From: Hysterangium stoloniferum
Lineage: Eukaryota; Basidiomycota; Agaricomycetes; Hysterangiales; Hysterangiaceae
Assembly (NCBI GenBank): GCA_015178975.1
Contig: WHVD01000096.1
Location: forward strand, 267,480-331,479
DNA: 64,000 nucleotides
Reading direction: 5' to 3'
Numbering within the stretch: position 1 is the stretch's first letter; each line of letters begins with the position of its first letter. Under the pieces are notes generated by a model. That model was not told where the DNA came from, ran no database searches, and saw nothing but the letters and a program-made list of their open reading frames with translations. The position numbers and the translations under genes were made by a program. Below are positions 11,863 through 21,762 of the stretch, piece after piece.

Positions 11863-12488
11863 GTTCCATTCCTAACACCAATTTGGTATTTACTATTCCC
11901 GTTTTATGTTTTGTTAGTTTCGTTTTGTTATTACTGGATTTGGTATGTCATTTACTCCATGGTCTATATAAACTGGCAGATGTTGTACATACAATCCAGT
12001 CAGAAAATTAGCTTAGATTCCCCCCAGTAATCTAATAACATTTTCCACTCTAAAACCTTACTTGATTCACATCACTTGCACTAGTCAGAGCCCCGGGCTC
12101 CGGCACATCTATCTCTCTCAACTATCTTGACTCACAACCCACGACCTCCGACTTACGACCATGACCCCCGACTTATGACCTACGACCCACAAACCCCTCC
12201 CAGACTCCCTGGGATCCCCGTCCGTCCGTTTGAAATTGGACAACACGATCTAGCGAGGGCACAGCCTACATATAAGCTGAAGCCAAGTCCTACCGGATAT
12301 CCCGCGGGTTTCTCCAGAAACCCGGCCTGTGTGTGTATCCTAACAGAGGTTTAGACAAAGTGAGAGAAGATCCCTGCCTCTACTTGTCAGAATTTGATAG
12401 AGAGTATGCCTAGAAGAGTTGAGGCTGTTTTGAAGGCCAAGGGAGGCTATACCAAGTACTAGATTGTTTGATTTGTGTTCTTTTTATA

Positions 12489-12700
12489 CCAGGGACAAAG
12501 CTCTTCCAATGTAATTTTATTATTAGTTTATTTATAGCATGGAAAATGCCAGTGCTTATGTCATAATATTTTAATGGCATATAGATAACATATAGACCTA
12601 ACCAACCACCAAATTTCAGATCTGTATCTACAGTGGTTCTTGAGTTATTCAAGAATCTTTGCACAACTAAAAATCATTGGAAGGGTTTTGTCCCTCACTG
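12489..12700 (+). repeat. right terminal inverted repeat of Tc1-type element 1
   Basis: Inverted copy of 8007-8204 plus 9330-9340. It begins with an inner motif CAGGGACAAAGCTCTTCC and ends with the outer motif GGGTTTTGTCCCTCACTG, so the two face each other within one terminal repeat. Confidence 0.85.
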
Positions 12701-12702
12701 TA

Positions 12703-13912
12703 TGTTATTTGTATCTGTTCTTATAATATCCCTTCCATATACAGACACTGGCAATATTGGTTTAGCCACTGCACCTGCTGCTGTGTGCTCAGATAACATA
12801 TGGGGACTCTGTGTGAGAGGTACTCTTCACAGATGAGAATGTAGCTATCTTGTCAGACTATTTCCTATATTTTTTCTTATTTTCTACTATTTTCTAAATT
12901 GTTTAATTCTCTGATCACATGCATTTATATTAGTTCAAAGATCTATGTATGCCTGTGGGTACATAGACCTTACATATGAGCACTACATTGTTAGAACCAG
13001 GAAATCCACTGGGACCTGGGACTCATCCTATAAGTATTTGTGTGAAGGGTATGCATATATCATTGGACTGTTGAATACTAGACATATTATAGTACCTTAT
13101 TATCTGCTTTTATTTCTTTTCTTTAATTCCTTATATCTTTCAAGCATACCGTTATTTCTTAGTTTGAAGCTTTGTGTATATCTATGGGTGCTCTCGGCGC
13201 CAAAACAGTAGACCTTTTTACCCAACAGACACCACCTCGTAACAACCCAGAAGTTGAATAGCAAGAGGCATCAAGGGTAACGTCTCATCTACCTACAAGG
13301 TAGTATCTTCTAATCCACTAATAAGCTTTGGACTCGAACCGTAAAGGTCGAGTCCCCCACTCAAGTCTTTGTGCTCGTCGACACTGTGGTTGACTCACGC
13401 TTCTCTCATTCTATTCCAAATACTCTATCTTTAGCTGATCACCCTTCTTACCTCTTGTTGCGAGTTGTACTGCAATGGTAAACTCTATTATTTGTTTATT
13501 CAACTGTCACGAGCAACTGCACAGTTGCTCTAGTGATATGTAGCGTGTTTCTCTACTAGTACTGTCAGTCTAGTACCCTACAGTATTGTACAGAACGGTC
13601 AATACTTATTAATAGTAGTTGAATAAACACTATTCCTCATATATTGAGCAGTCAGAATCTATCAACTCTTCACAATTTGACTCTCTACATATATTGTATA
13701 AACTAACCACTGGACTCCATTCTGTATGTATTGAACACTCTAGATTGTATAAATGATACACTGGACCCTACCTGGACATTCCAGATCCCCTTGTTCCCAA
13801 TCTGTCTTTGCCCATTTGTTCATCTGGTTCAGTTACTGCTGTGTTCCCCTATTTATTTGACATCTGGTTTATTGTGTTATTGTACTCTTGATATGTCTTT
13901 TTGTATGTCTAA
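12703..13912. repeat. degenerate LTR-like sequence with a family A solo LTR inserted
   Basis: No gene. The stretch 12812-13040 has weak family D features, including a T-rich stretch, then TTAGTTCAAAGATCTATG and TGTGGGTACATAGACC. At 12812-12831 the two family D termini are fused directly (TGTGAGAGGTACTCTTCACA). 13680-13912 is AT-rich and not recognised. Short ORFs here have no family features. Confidence 0.5.
13041..13674 (+). repeat. solo LTR, family A (634 bp)
   Basis: Starts TGTGAAGGGTATGC and ends CAACTCTTCACA. Exact duplication ATTTG at 13036-13040 and 13675-13679. Confidence 0.92.
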
Positions 13913-13917
13913 GTTAG

Positions 13918-14546
13918 TGTGAAGAGTGGTAGAAGTTCTAACCGTTCTATATACGAAGAATATCGACCGTTTAGGTACGATACCACGATGTATTGACTGT
14001 CTAAGTCTAATACAGACCGAACGTGTATTGACTACTTAGTTCAATACGGTAGAGAGAAGTAGTTATCTAAAGTAAGGTAGATAGCTAGAACGAATAAGTA
14101 GAATCAACTGTTAAGTGCGATTCTGGACGACTGCTCGAGTGCAAGTAGAGTAGTTAGAGAGTCGAATAATAGAGTAGTGTGGATGTAGTCCACGCAGGTT
14201 GAGATAAGGATTGAGTTTTGACTGGTACAGTTCGAAACTCAGATTGAATGAGTAGCTAAAGCCCATCTGTGACGGTCGAGATGATACACCAATCACAACT
14301 TACAGGACACTAACAGGTGTCTGAGTAAGTCGTGGTTGCGGTGTAAAAGTGTCTGAGTTCTAAACTACAGGCACTAGAATACATAAGTCTGGCATGTGTG
14401 TGCCCACAAGAGTCGATGTACCGCATACATAGGTCGTTGAACTAATTATAGATATAATAAAAGAGAGAAAATAGAAATAATAAAGGAGATATAGTAAGAG
14501 CTCATCCGACTATATTTCCTGAGTGTATTTCGCCATACCTCTCACA
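13918..14546 (-). repeat. solo LTR, family D (629 bp)
   Basis: Minus-strand copy from TGTGAAGAGTGG to CATACCTCTCACA. Exact duplication GTTAG at 13913-13917 and 14547-14551. It contains family D landmarks: GTGTAAAAGTGTCTGAGTTC and the paired GAAACTC/GAGTTTT arms. Confidence 0.9.
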
Positions 14547-14551
14547 GTTAG

Positions 14552-15022
14552 TAGTATGTATAATAATCTACTAGTCTATATAGTCCAGTAGTGTCATGAA
14601 TCGATTATTCTTCGATAAAGTCAAATAATATTCTATTAACTGAACTCGAAAGCCTCATTTGACGAAGTATATATTCGCCCTGTCGATGAAGTAAGAGGCT
14701 ATTACCAGTCGCGAGAACTCACAGAAGTATTTGTCAAAGAAGTTATGACAAGATAGATTACTAATATCACTAATATACAGATATTTCAACTGACTTCCCT
14801 CGCTCCTTTTGTAGCCCTTTTATGCTTTTCATCGTATCGTTATGACTATGTTATGAACTAATTATGAAATCATATATGATGTCGAAATGAGACATGTCGA
14901 AAGAGATTCGATGGTGTCAAATAATGTTTGGTTTTGTCAAGTCGAATTCAATAGGTCGAATAGTCGTCGAAAGTTACCTTTGAATGTTTGTGACAATATG
15001 TGACATGTGATGGTTGCAACAA
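14552..15022. repeat. unclassified repeat, first copy
   Basis: No gene. The part 14835-15000 (TATGACTATGTTATGAACTAA, then GATGTCGAAATGAGACATG) has a diverged second copy at 15403-15485 continuing at 17834-17990. A Tc1-type transposon end and a full Tc1-type element separate or interrupt the copies. It may be the 5' portion of a long LTR related to family D. Confidence 0.45.
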
Positions 15023-15400
15023 CCACCCAAAGGAGTACATGAATTATGGGACAGGGTGGCAAAGGAGTGGATTGAAATACCACCAGAGACATGCCAGAAG
15101 CTAATAGAAAGCATGCCTAGGAGGGATGCAGGCAGTTTTAAAGGCAAAGGGGGGTCATACAAAGTTATTAGACTGTAAAATAATAGAGGGTCAAAAAAAC
15201 TGCCCTAATGAGTGATTATTTTGTCTGATTTATTGAGCAATGAGTTCTGATTGGAATCATATGATTTCTTAAATTGGTAGATAGCCAACATGTTCTAGTA
15301 TATCATGTGAATTTTTGAGAATTTTTGCTGATGTCATTCCTTCACATAATATCAATCTTTCTAAAATGCACAAACATTGGGGCAGTTTTTTGACCCACTG
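15023..15400 (+). mobile_element. Tc1-type element 3, 3' remnant
   Basis: 15023-15178 encodes a transposase C-terminus in one open frame (PPKGVHELWDRVAKEW, LIESMPRRD, ending SYKVIRL and a stop at 15176). It is homologous to the ends of elements 1 and 2 but distinct from both. A right terminal repeat follows, ending TTTTTTGACCCACTG at 15400 with TA at 15401-15402. An inner inverted copy of the end motif lies at 15187-15210. The 5' two thirds are missing. Confidence 0.8.
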
Positions 15401-15838
15401 TATGCCTTTCTTCATTAAACTATGATTAAACTATGACCTATGAATGAAATTATATATGACATCAAAATGAGACAAGTCAAATGTACAGTAACTTACAAAA
15501 TGTATCCAATGTTTTGCAGTTTCAACTTGTATAGCTTATACAGTACCCTCGTAGATAAAATCATAAAAATCACCAAAATATTTGCCAACATGCTCTATCA
15601 TGTATAGTCCAAGGCACCATAAGGTCATTATGTAATATCCATATATGGTAACAATATGAATATTTTAATAGAGAGGGGTCATTGGATACCTTTTGTAACT
15701 GACAGGCTTTTGCATGAAAATCATATGACAATGTTGATTATTTGTACTTGTTTATATTTTTCAACATATCATGTGATCATACTGTGCTAAAGTATAAGTA
15801 GAAGGGCTTTCACAGCTAAGATTCTTCTAATTTCAACT

Positions 15839-17606
15839 ATGCATCCTCTGTCCCTTGCTGTGAGAGGTACTGCAAAATATTCTCTGAAATATAGTTCGGA
15901 CGAGCCTACACTATATTTCGATTATTATTTCTATTTCTCTCTCTATTTTATTATATGCATATATTTAGTTCGGCGACCTATGCATTCAGTACATAGACAC
16001 TTGTGGGCGCATATGTGCCAGACCTATGTATTCTAGCACCTATAGTTAGAACTGAGACACTTTTTACCCCGTAACTACAACTTGCCCAGACACCTACTTA
16101 GTATCCTGGAAGTTGTGATTGGGATATCGTCTCGACTGTCACAGATGGGCTTAACTACCAGCGCAATCACAGTTTTGAACTACACTAGTCAAAACTCGAA
16201 CTATTATCTCAATCTGCATGAACTATATCCACGCTACTCTGTTTATTTGACTCTCTCATTATTTCCTTAAACACTCGAGCAGTCGCTCTGAATCGTACTT
16301 CAAAGTCAATTCTCTTTCATTTGTCTTAGCTATCTAATCTAAAGATAACTAATCCTCTCAACCATATTGAACTAAATAGTCAATACACATTTGGTCTGTA
16401 TTAGACTTAGATAGTCAATACATTGTCATGTTGTACCTAAACAGTCGATATTCTTCATATATAGAACAGTTAGAACTTCCACCACTCTTCACACTTGCTG
16501 CCCAGCAAGAGATCCTTTCTCTACTTGATGCTGGCCATTCTGCCAAACATATTTCAGTTTCCACTGGATATGGCTTTGCTACTATCATTCTGCCAAACAT
16601 ATTTCAGTTTCCACTGGATATGGCTTTGCTACTATCTCTAGACTTTGCTTTAAACATTGCTCCCATCTTTCTAAGTCCTCTGGTGGTCGTCCTTCCAAAC
16701 TCTCTACAGCCAATATCCATTTTGCACAATGTCTTATCAGCTCTGGGAAGGCTGATACAGCTGTAGATGCAACAAAGGCACTTTGCACTATCACCAACCA
16801 GTCACTCAATCCTCAAACAGTACATCGTGGACTCAAGGCAGCTGGGATGAAGCCTGTGGTAAAGAAGAAAAGGCCTCTTCTTTCTAAGACGCATAGGAAG
16901 GAGAGGATGGACTTTGCCTTGGCACATCAGGATTGGACTGTGGAGGACTGGAAGAAGGTGGTGTGGTCTGATGAGACAAAAATCAATAGGCTGGGGTCAG
17001 ATGGTAGGAAGTGGGTGTAGAAAATGGCAGGGGGGGGCTTGAGTGACAGGCTGGTTGAGGAAACCCTGAAGTTTGGTGATGGATCTTTGATGATATGGGG
17101 GTGCATGCTGTTGGGGGGGGGGGGGGGGGAGGGTTATGCATGCAAGATTGATGGATGGATGGATGGGGATCTCTACATACAGATTCTGGAGGATGACCTG
17201 CAAGCCAGCCTCAGGGATTATGGTAAATCTGCAGATGATGTCATCTTCCAGCAGAATAATGACCCCAAGCATACCTGCAAGAAGGCCCAGAATTGGTTCC
17301 AAGAAAATGGTTTCAGGGTTCTCTCATGGCCAGCACAGTCTCCTGACCTAAATCCCATTGAATACTTATGGAATCACCTGAAGAGGAGGTTGGCAGGGTA
17401 TGAGAATGCACCTCAGGGGATGGAAGAGCTTTGGGAGAGGATGGTGGAGGAATGGTACAAGATTGATGCAAAGATGTGCCAGGATTTGATTGAAAGTATG
17501 CCTAGATGAAGAGAGAGAGAGAAGGAAATGGTACACGCACCGACTAGAGGAAAGCTAGAAGGAGGGTTGCAGATGTATTAAAGGCAAAGGGTGGCTATAC
17601 CAAGTA
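15839..17606 (+). pseudogene. Tc1-family transposase relic (element 2)
   Basis: The ATG at 15839 (MHPLSLA) is followed by the solo LTR. Coding resumes at 16494 with AQQEILSLLDAGHSAKHI. Breaks: the LTR insertion, a 50-bp tandem duplication (16537-16586 repeated at 16587-16636) that shifts frame, a TAG near 17018, and a 17-G run at 17113-17129. The second catalytic Asp is changed to Asn (FQQNNDPKHT; element 1 has QQDNDPKH). WSDETKIN and SPDLNPIEYLW are kept. After MPR-stop at 17509, about 55 bp of extra sequence separates the conserved tail RRVADVLKAKGGYTK. Confidence 0.88.
15859..16493 (+). repeat. solo LTR, family D (635 bp)
   Basis: Starts TGTGAGAGGTACTGC and ends CCACTCTTCACA. Exact duplication CTTGC at 15854-15858 and 16494-16498, a few codons into the transposase gene. 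It carries a series of inverted repeats, for example 16172-16195, 16364-16386 and 16398-16421. Confidence 0.93.
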
Positions 17607-17833
17607 AATATAAGTAATTTCTTGCCAAAAGCCTGTCAGTGACAACAGGTATCCAATGACCCCTCTCTATTAAAATATTCATATTGTTACATAAAGAAAT
17701 TATGGTGTCTTGGATTATACATGATAAAGTATGTTGGCAAATATTTTGGTAATTTTTACAATTTTATCTACTAGAGTATAAGCTATACAAGTTGAAACTG
17801 CAAAACATTGGATACATTTTGTAAGTCACTGTA

Positions 17834-19028
17834 AGTCAAATGAATTTGAGGGTGTTGAAGATGTTGAATAGAATGTTGAGTTGGAATTTTTGTCAAAGAT
17901 AAATCAATGTGTCAAAGATGAGTCGAAGAGTTGTCACAAGTTACCTTGAATATTTTGTGACAATGTTGTGACAGTGACAGTTGTGACACCAGACACTTTT
18001 AGTGTCCTGCAAGTTGTAATTGGGGTATCATCTCAGCCATCTTAAATGGCTTCCAACTTGAACTTACAGCAATTATCTAGCTCCACACTGAATAGTTGAA
18101 GCTCAAACTCCCATTGGTTACTACTTGCATTTAGCCTTACTCATACCAACCTCTCCTCTTACTCTTATGTATGTATTTCATTAGCCCACTCTTTGGAATC
18201 ATACTGCAAGTGTCAATTCCCTTATCTCTAGCTGTCTTAGTTATCTTACAGTTACTTAAGTTGACTAAAGCTCATTCTATTTCTATATTGTACTTTGATT
18301 GTGAAGAGTTGCTAGATTCTGACCGTTCAATATACGAAGAATAGTGTTTATTCAACTACTATTAGTAGGTATTGACCGTACAGTACAATACCGTAGATTA
18401 CTAGACTGGCAGTACTAGTAAGGAGACACGCTATGCGTCTCAAGAGCAACTGTACAGTTGCTCTTGACGGCTAGAATGAGAGAAGGAAAGAGTTGACCTT
18501 CACGGTACAACTCGTAGCTAGACGCAAGATAGATAATCAATGAGAAGCTGAATATCTAAAGTAAAGATATAGTAGTGCGAGTCGACTATAGTGTCGACGA
18601 GCGCAAAGACCTTAGAGGGGAACTTGACCTTCGCAGTTCGAGTTCAAAGTACGTTAGTATGCAAGAGAACACTACCTTTATAGGTAGTTGAGACTTTACC
18701 CTTGACACCTCTCGCTATTCGACGTCTGGGTCATTTACGAGGTGGTGTCTGCTGGGTGAAAAGTGTCTATTGTTTGGCGCTGAGAGCGCCCATACATATA
18801 CACAAAGCTTTGAACTACAAAATAAGGGTATGCTCGAAATATAGAAAGAATGTAAATGAAGAAAATAAAAAGTAAATAATAAAATACTATAATCCAACTA
18901 TTATTCCTTAGTCCAATTATGCATATATGCATACCCTTCACATTGATAGTCAATATAATGTCATGTCATACCTAGATAGTCAATATTCTTCATATATAGA
19001 GTGGTCAGAACTTCCACAACTCTTCACA
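17834..19028 (+). repeat. degenerate family D-like LTR with nested family A LTR
   Basis: Contains family D motifs (AGTGTCCTGCAAGTTGTAAT, then GGGGTATCATCTCAGCC) and ends TTCCACAACTCTTCACA at 19028. Family A LTR 18300-18942 is inserted with duplication TTGAT. The 5' boundary is unclear. Strong TG/CA richness at former CG sites indicates an old copy. Confidence 0.6.
18300..18942 (-). repeat. solo LTR, family A (643 bp)
   Basis: TGTGAAGAGTTGC at 18300 to GCATACCCTTCACA at 18942. Exact duplication TTGAT at 18295-18299 and 18943-18947. Very similar to the copies at 1-625 and 50618-51259. Confidence 0.93.
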
Positions 19029-19904
19029 CCCCCTAACACCCATTGGGTCATCATATCCTTTGCCCAAGTGGTATTTTTAGTATAGTAAGTAGAAAGGCCC
19101 ACACTTCACAAAAGGAAATCTTTACTGTTTTGCTTTGGATTTCCCTCTGCTAGATGAGCATAGTTAGCTATCCTTGTATGTAGTATATAATAAACTTTGG
19201 ATTTCCCTCTGTTAGCCTAGTGTGATATCCACAGGCAACAGGGGTTACCCTTACAGTTTCCCATTCACATACAAAGCATATTGATATCAGGCATCATTTC
19301 ATTTGTGAACACACGGAAAGGTTCAAAGTTAATCTGAAGTACATCACTATGAAGGATATGTTAGCAGACATTTACCAAACAATTCCCATAGGAGACTTTT
19401 GAGAAGTTCAGATGCATGTTGGGAGTTAGAGATGCATGACAGAACTTACCAAGTGGGTGTGATGAGATTCGGTGGACCTCATACAGTTACTTAGTCGTGC
19501 AGCGTGCAGCTACTTATGTAATGTAGAATTATCCTTTTTATTGTCATGATACACTAAGTATACCTTCACTTTATCATACGGGACTCAAAAGGGCCAAGTT
19601 TAAATGTACATGTTATATGCATAGGTTTAGAGGAGTATCACGTTCCCAGACGAATTATAGGCAGTGAGACCTATAAAGGTCAGTGATCCAATATGGCATG
19701 AGATGACGAGAAAGAAAATTTGAATTTGTTGAAATATAAAGTCTAAGGGCAATTTTCTACACAATACAGGTCATATGCCCCAATATGCCCTTCATAATTT
19801 CAAGTCGGACGCCGTGCTAAAAAAAATCGAAGTAGTGAATCAACTACAACATCTGAGCGATAATAAAACGGATTTACTGTATCCACACCATTGTTTTCTA
19901 CATT
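19029..19904. other. intergenic, transition from repeats to gene island
   Basis: No gene seen. A ~20-bp direct repeat with core TTTGGATTTCCCTCTG lies at 19133-19153 and 19195-19215 (62 bp apart), followed by AGGGGTTACCCTTACA, which resembles an old LTR end of another type. The rest up to 19904 is AT-rich and is the 3' flank of the minus-strand opsin-related gene. Confidence 0.4.
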
Positions 19905-21323
19905 CTAATGACCAACACCGGCGGCAGTGCCAGGGGCGGTGGTCGCATTAGTAGTACCAGTCGCTCCCGTTGTATTGCCATGTTGTCCGGTTGTGGCACC
20001 ATGTTGCCCGGTTGTCACACCAGTTCCAGTTCCAGTGCCTGTACCGGTCATGCCCTGATTGAAGCAAGTGAACAAGTCAAATTAGAAATCATTGAGACTA
20101 CTGACGCGACCTGTCTCCACTGCTCCCGGCGCCGATGATTCACTAGCCTTGAACGAAGTCAACCCAAAGCGATCATACTCGATATTTCTCATAGACCAAA
20201 GCATGAGGAAGACGAAAACAGGCCTGCTCAGCAGATCGAGAACTGGGAAAGGGTGTTATTTAAATATTGGTGCCATGTATAAGAAAGAATATCTTAGCTT
20301 ACCCCCGTAAAATATATGTTCCCCAGTTACCGTAATAACATTTCCGCCTTCGGACAAAGCCCAGCAGATGGGATAGATCATCCAGATAAAACTTAAGTAT
20401 GCAGCACCGCGAATGTAATGAACGCTTGCGTCCGGGCCAATGAACTTCGCTGCACGCCATCCTTGGAATAAAAGAGAAGACCTGCATGATTTCAATATTT
20501 ATCAGACGAATGCTATGGCTTTCCGAACAGTATTAGGTTAGGACACACCAGATAAAAACAAGTGCGGCAAGAGCAAATGCGTAAAAACCCCATTTGTATG
20601 CCGAGTGGGTAAGAGCTCCAACAAGAAGCATGACAACCATAACCATGTCCATGAATATGATAAGCAGAAGACTAGCTACATTCAGCCCCGTGGCAAGCAA
20701 TAGCATAAGGAGTAGAAGGGGAGTAGTTATAAACTATATATTCACAATTTGAGGTTGAACACATGAACGCTAGTTATACGATGCTTACCCAATCGATATA
20801 CCGAACATACTTAAAACACATAAATTCAGTGTTGGACAATGATGTAATTACCGTAAATACCTACCCAAATAGCTCGTGTCGTGCCTGGTGCCCTTCCTCT
20901 TAGATACTGAACTGCGATGCTAAGGGTGGGCATTATTATGAATTATTATCAAATATCCACAAAACATACGGTGTTTGTCCCAAATTAGCAGCCATGATGA
21001 AGTACGCCAGTGTCGAAGTCGTTAATATGATGATCCCTAGATAATTGAATAATCTGGTTCCTCTGGGCCTCTGTCGGAAAAGCGGTAAGTGCAAATGCGA
21101 CTTGTATTATCTATGACGACGTACTGTATATGTCCAACCGATCAGTATCAAGTTTGAAAATAACATAACCGCGAACACTGCCCAGTCCCAATCCGACCCG
21201 GGTGTGGACAGGCCGAGATTGGCCGTCGTAGGGTTCTCCGAAGTGGCCTGCACATAGATATGAACGGTCAATAAGGTGAACGATGAAAATTTATCCGCTT
21301 ACTTTGTTTGCAAGTTGCTCCAT
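19905..21323 (-). CDS. opsin-related seven-helix membrane protein (microbial rhodopsin fold, YRO2/MRH1/HSP30-like)
   Basis: Nine exons (minus): 21303-21323, 21125-21247, 20970-21070, 20865-20919, 20789-20809, 20549-20733, 20303-20481, 20106-20242, 19905-20054, giving 323 aa. Landmarks of microbial rhodopsins: RYIDWFITTPLLLL (helix C; the Asp85-type residue is kept but the Asp96 position is Met), YPICWALSEGGNVI (helix F) and VLDLLSRPVF (helix G). In helix G the retinal-binding Lys position is Arg (DLLSR for DxxxK), so a Schiff base is not expected. The tail is Gly/Thr-rich with TTGQHG repeats. Fungal opsin-related proteins without the lysine act in membranes under stress; that role is inferred here. 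The gene is divergent from the CoA carrier, with 439 bp between start codons. Confidence 0.85.
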
Positions 21324-21762
21324 CCTGCTACAGAATATGGATAAGCGAGAAGGTACACCGAGACTCGAAGGGAGTCGTAAATCTTTATACCGAGTGACCT
21401 TTCTGACGTACAACCGGCCTGACAGTTTCGGATTACCTTTATCTGAAGTGACATCAAGCGAGGCGCGAAAACTATTCCAACCGTAAGTTTTCGCCCCTCA
21501 TGTCATTTCATAGAGGATTGACTACTGCTCCGAATTACGAGTGCCAGCTATGTTTAATAAATCAGCAATATGTTTATAGAGCATAGCTGGCAAGCATGCA
21601 ATAGTCCATGCCCTATGAAGCATAAACTCAAAGAAAGGAGGTCGTGGACGTAAACCCAGTCGACGGTTCTGTCCCGACACGTGTGACAATCACGTGCCGA
21701 TATTGAGTGTCAATTGATTCTTATGATTGGGGGCTTGGAGGGTGAAAACTCTTAGAACCCGG
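21324..21762. promoter_or_regulatory. shared divergent upstream region (opsin-related / CoA carrier)
   Basis: 439 bp between two divergent start codons. Two CACGTG boxes lie at 21678-21683 and 21691-21696. A perfect 11-bp inverted repeat, TGCCAGCTATG (21542-21552) and CATAGCTGGCA (21582-21592), flanks 29 bp. A small upstream ORF (ATG at 21723, ten codons) precedes the carrier start. CACGTG is the core bound by fungal bHLH factors; function here is inference. Confidence 0.45.

Larger units (their letters stand above)
10377..12345 (+). repeat. solo LTR, family C, with two nested LTRs
   Basis: Starts TGTTACGACCGG and ends ATCCTAACA, a different terminus from families A, B and D. Target duplication GAGGT at 10372-10376 and 12346-12350, inside the transposase. 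Without nested elements it is about 842 bp, like the copy at 49282-50121 (840 bp). A TATA-like CTATATAAA near 11965 suggests this reading direction is sense. Confidence 0.9.
9481..12462 (+). pseudogene. Tc1-family transposase relic (element 1)
   Basis: Starts with ATG at 9481 (MKALTPPQISYIF), with an HTH-like N-terminus. WLDETKIN (first catalytic Asp) is seen at 9901-9960 and FQQDNDPKHKSKKA (second catalytic Asp) at 10170-10220. Breaks: a stop after the first ORF (9682-9684), a TAG at 9964, a frameshift near 10045, and decay after 10265. A family C LTR interrupts the C-terminal part at 10377-12345. The C-terminal frame resumes (MPRRVEAVLKAKGGYTKY) and stops at 12460-12462. It cannot make an active enzyme. 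Confidence 0.88.
8007..12700 (+). mobile_element. Tc1-type DNA transposon 1, interrupted by nested solo LTRs
   Basis: Bounded by TA on both sides (8005-8006 and 12701-12702). Ends are CAGTGAGGGACAAAACCC at 8007 and its inverted copy finishing at 12700. Terminal inverted repeats are about 210 bp long. Inside lies a Tc1-family transposase relic (9481-12462). Two insertions split the element: a family A solo LTR at 8205-9324 (duplication GAAGG) and a family C solo LTR at 10377-12345 (duplication GAGGT). Each carries younger insertions. Confidence 0.9.
15486..17831 (+). mobile_element. Tc1-type DNA transposon 2
   Basis: Flanked by TA at 15484-15485 and 17832-17833. The ends CAGTAACTTACAAAATG and its inverted copy finishing at 17831 belong to terminal repeats of about 200-250 bp. 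It holds a broken transposase and a family D solo LTR (15859-16493). Without the LTR and its duplication the element is about 1.7 kb. Confidence 0.9.
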
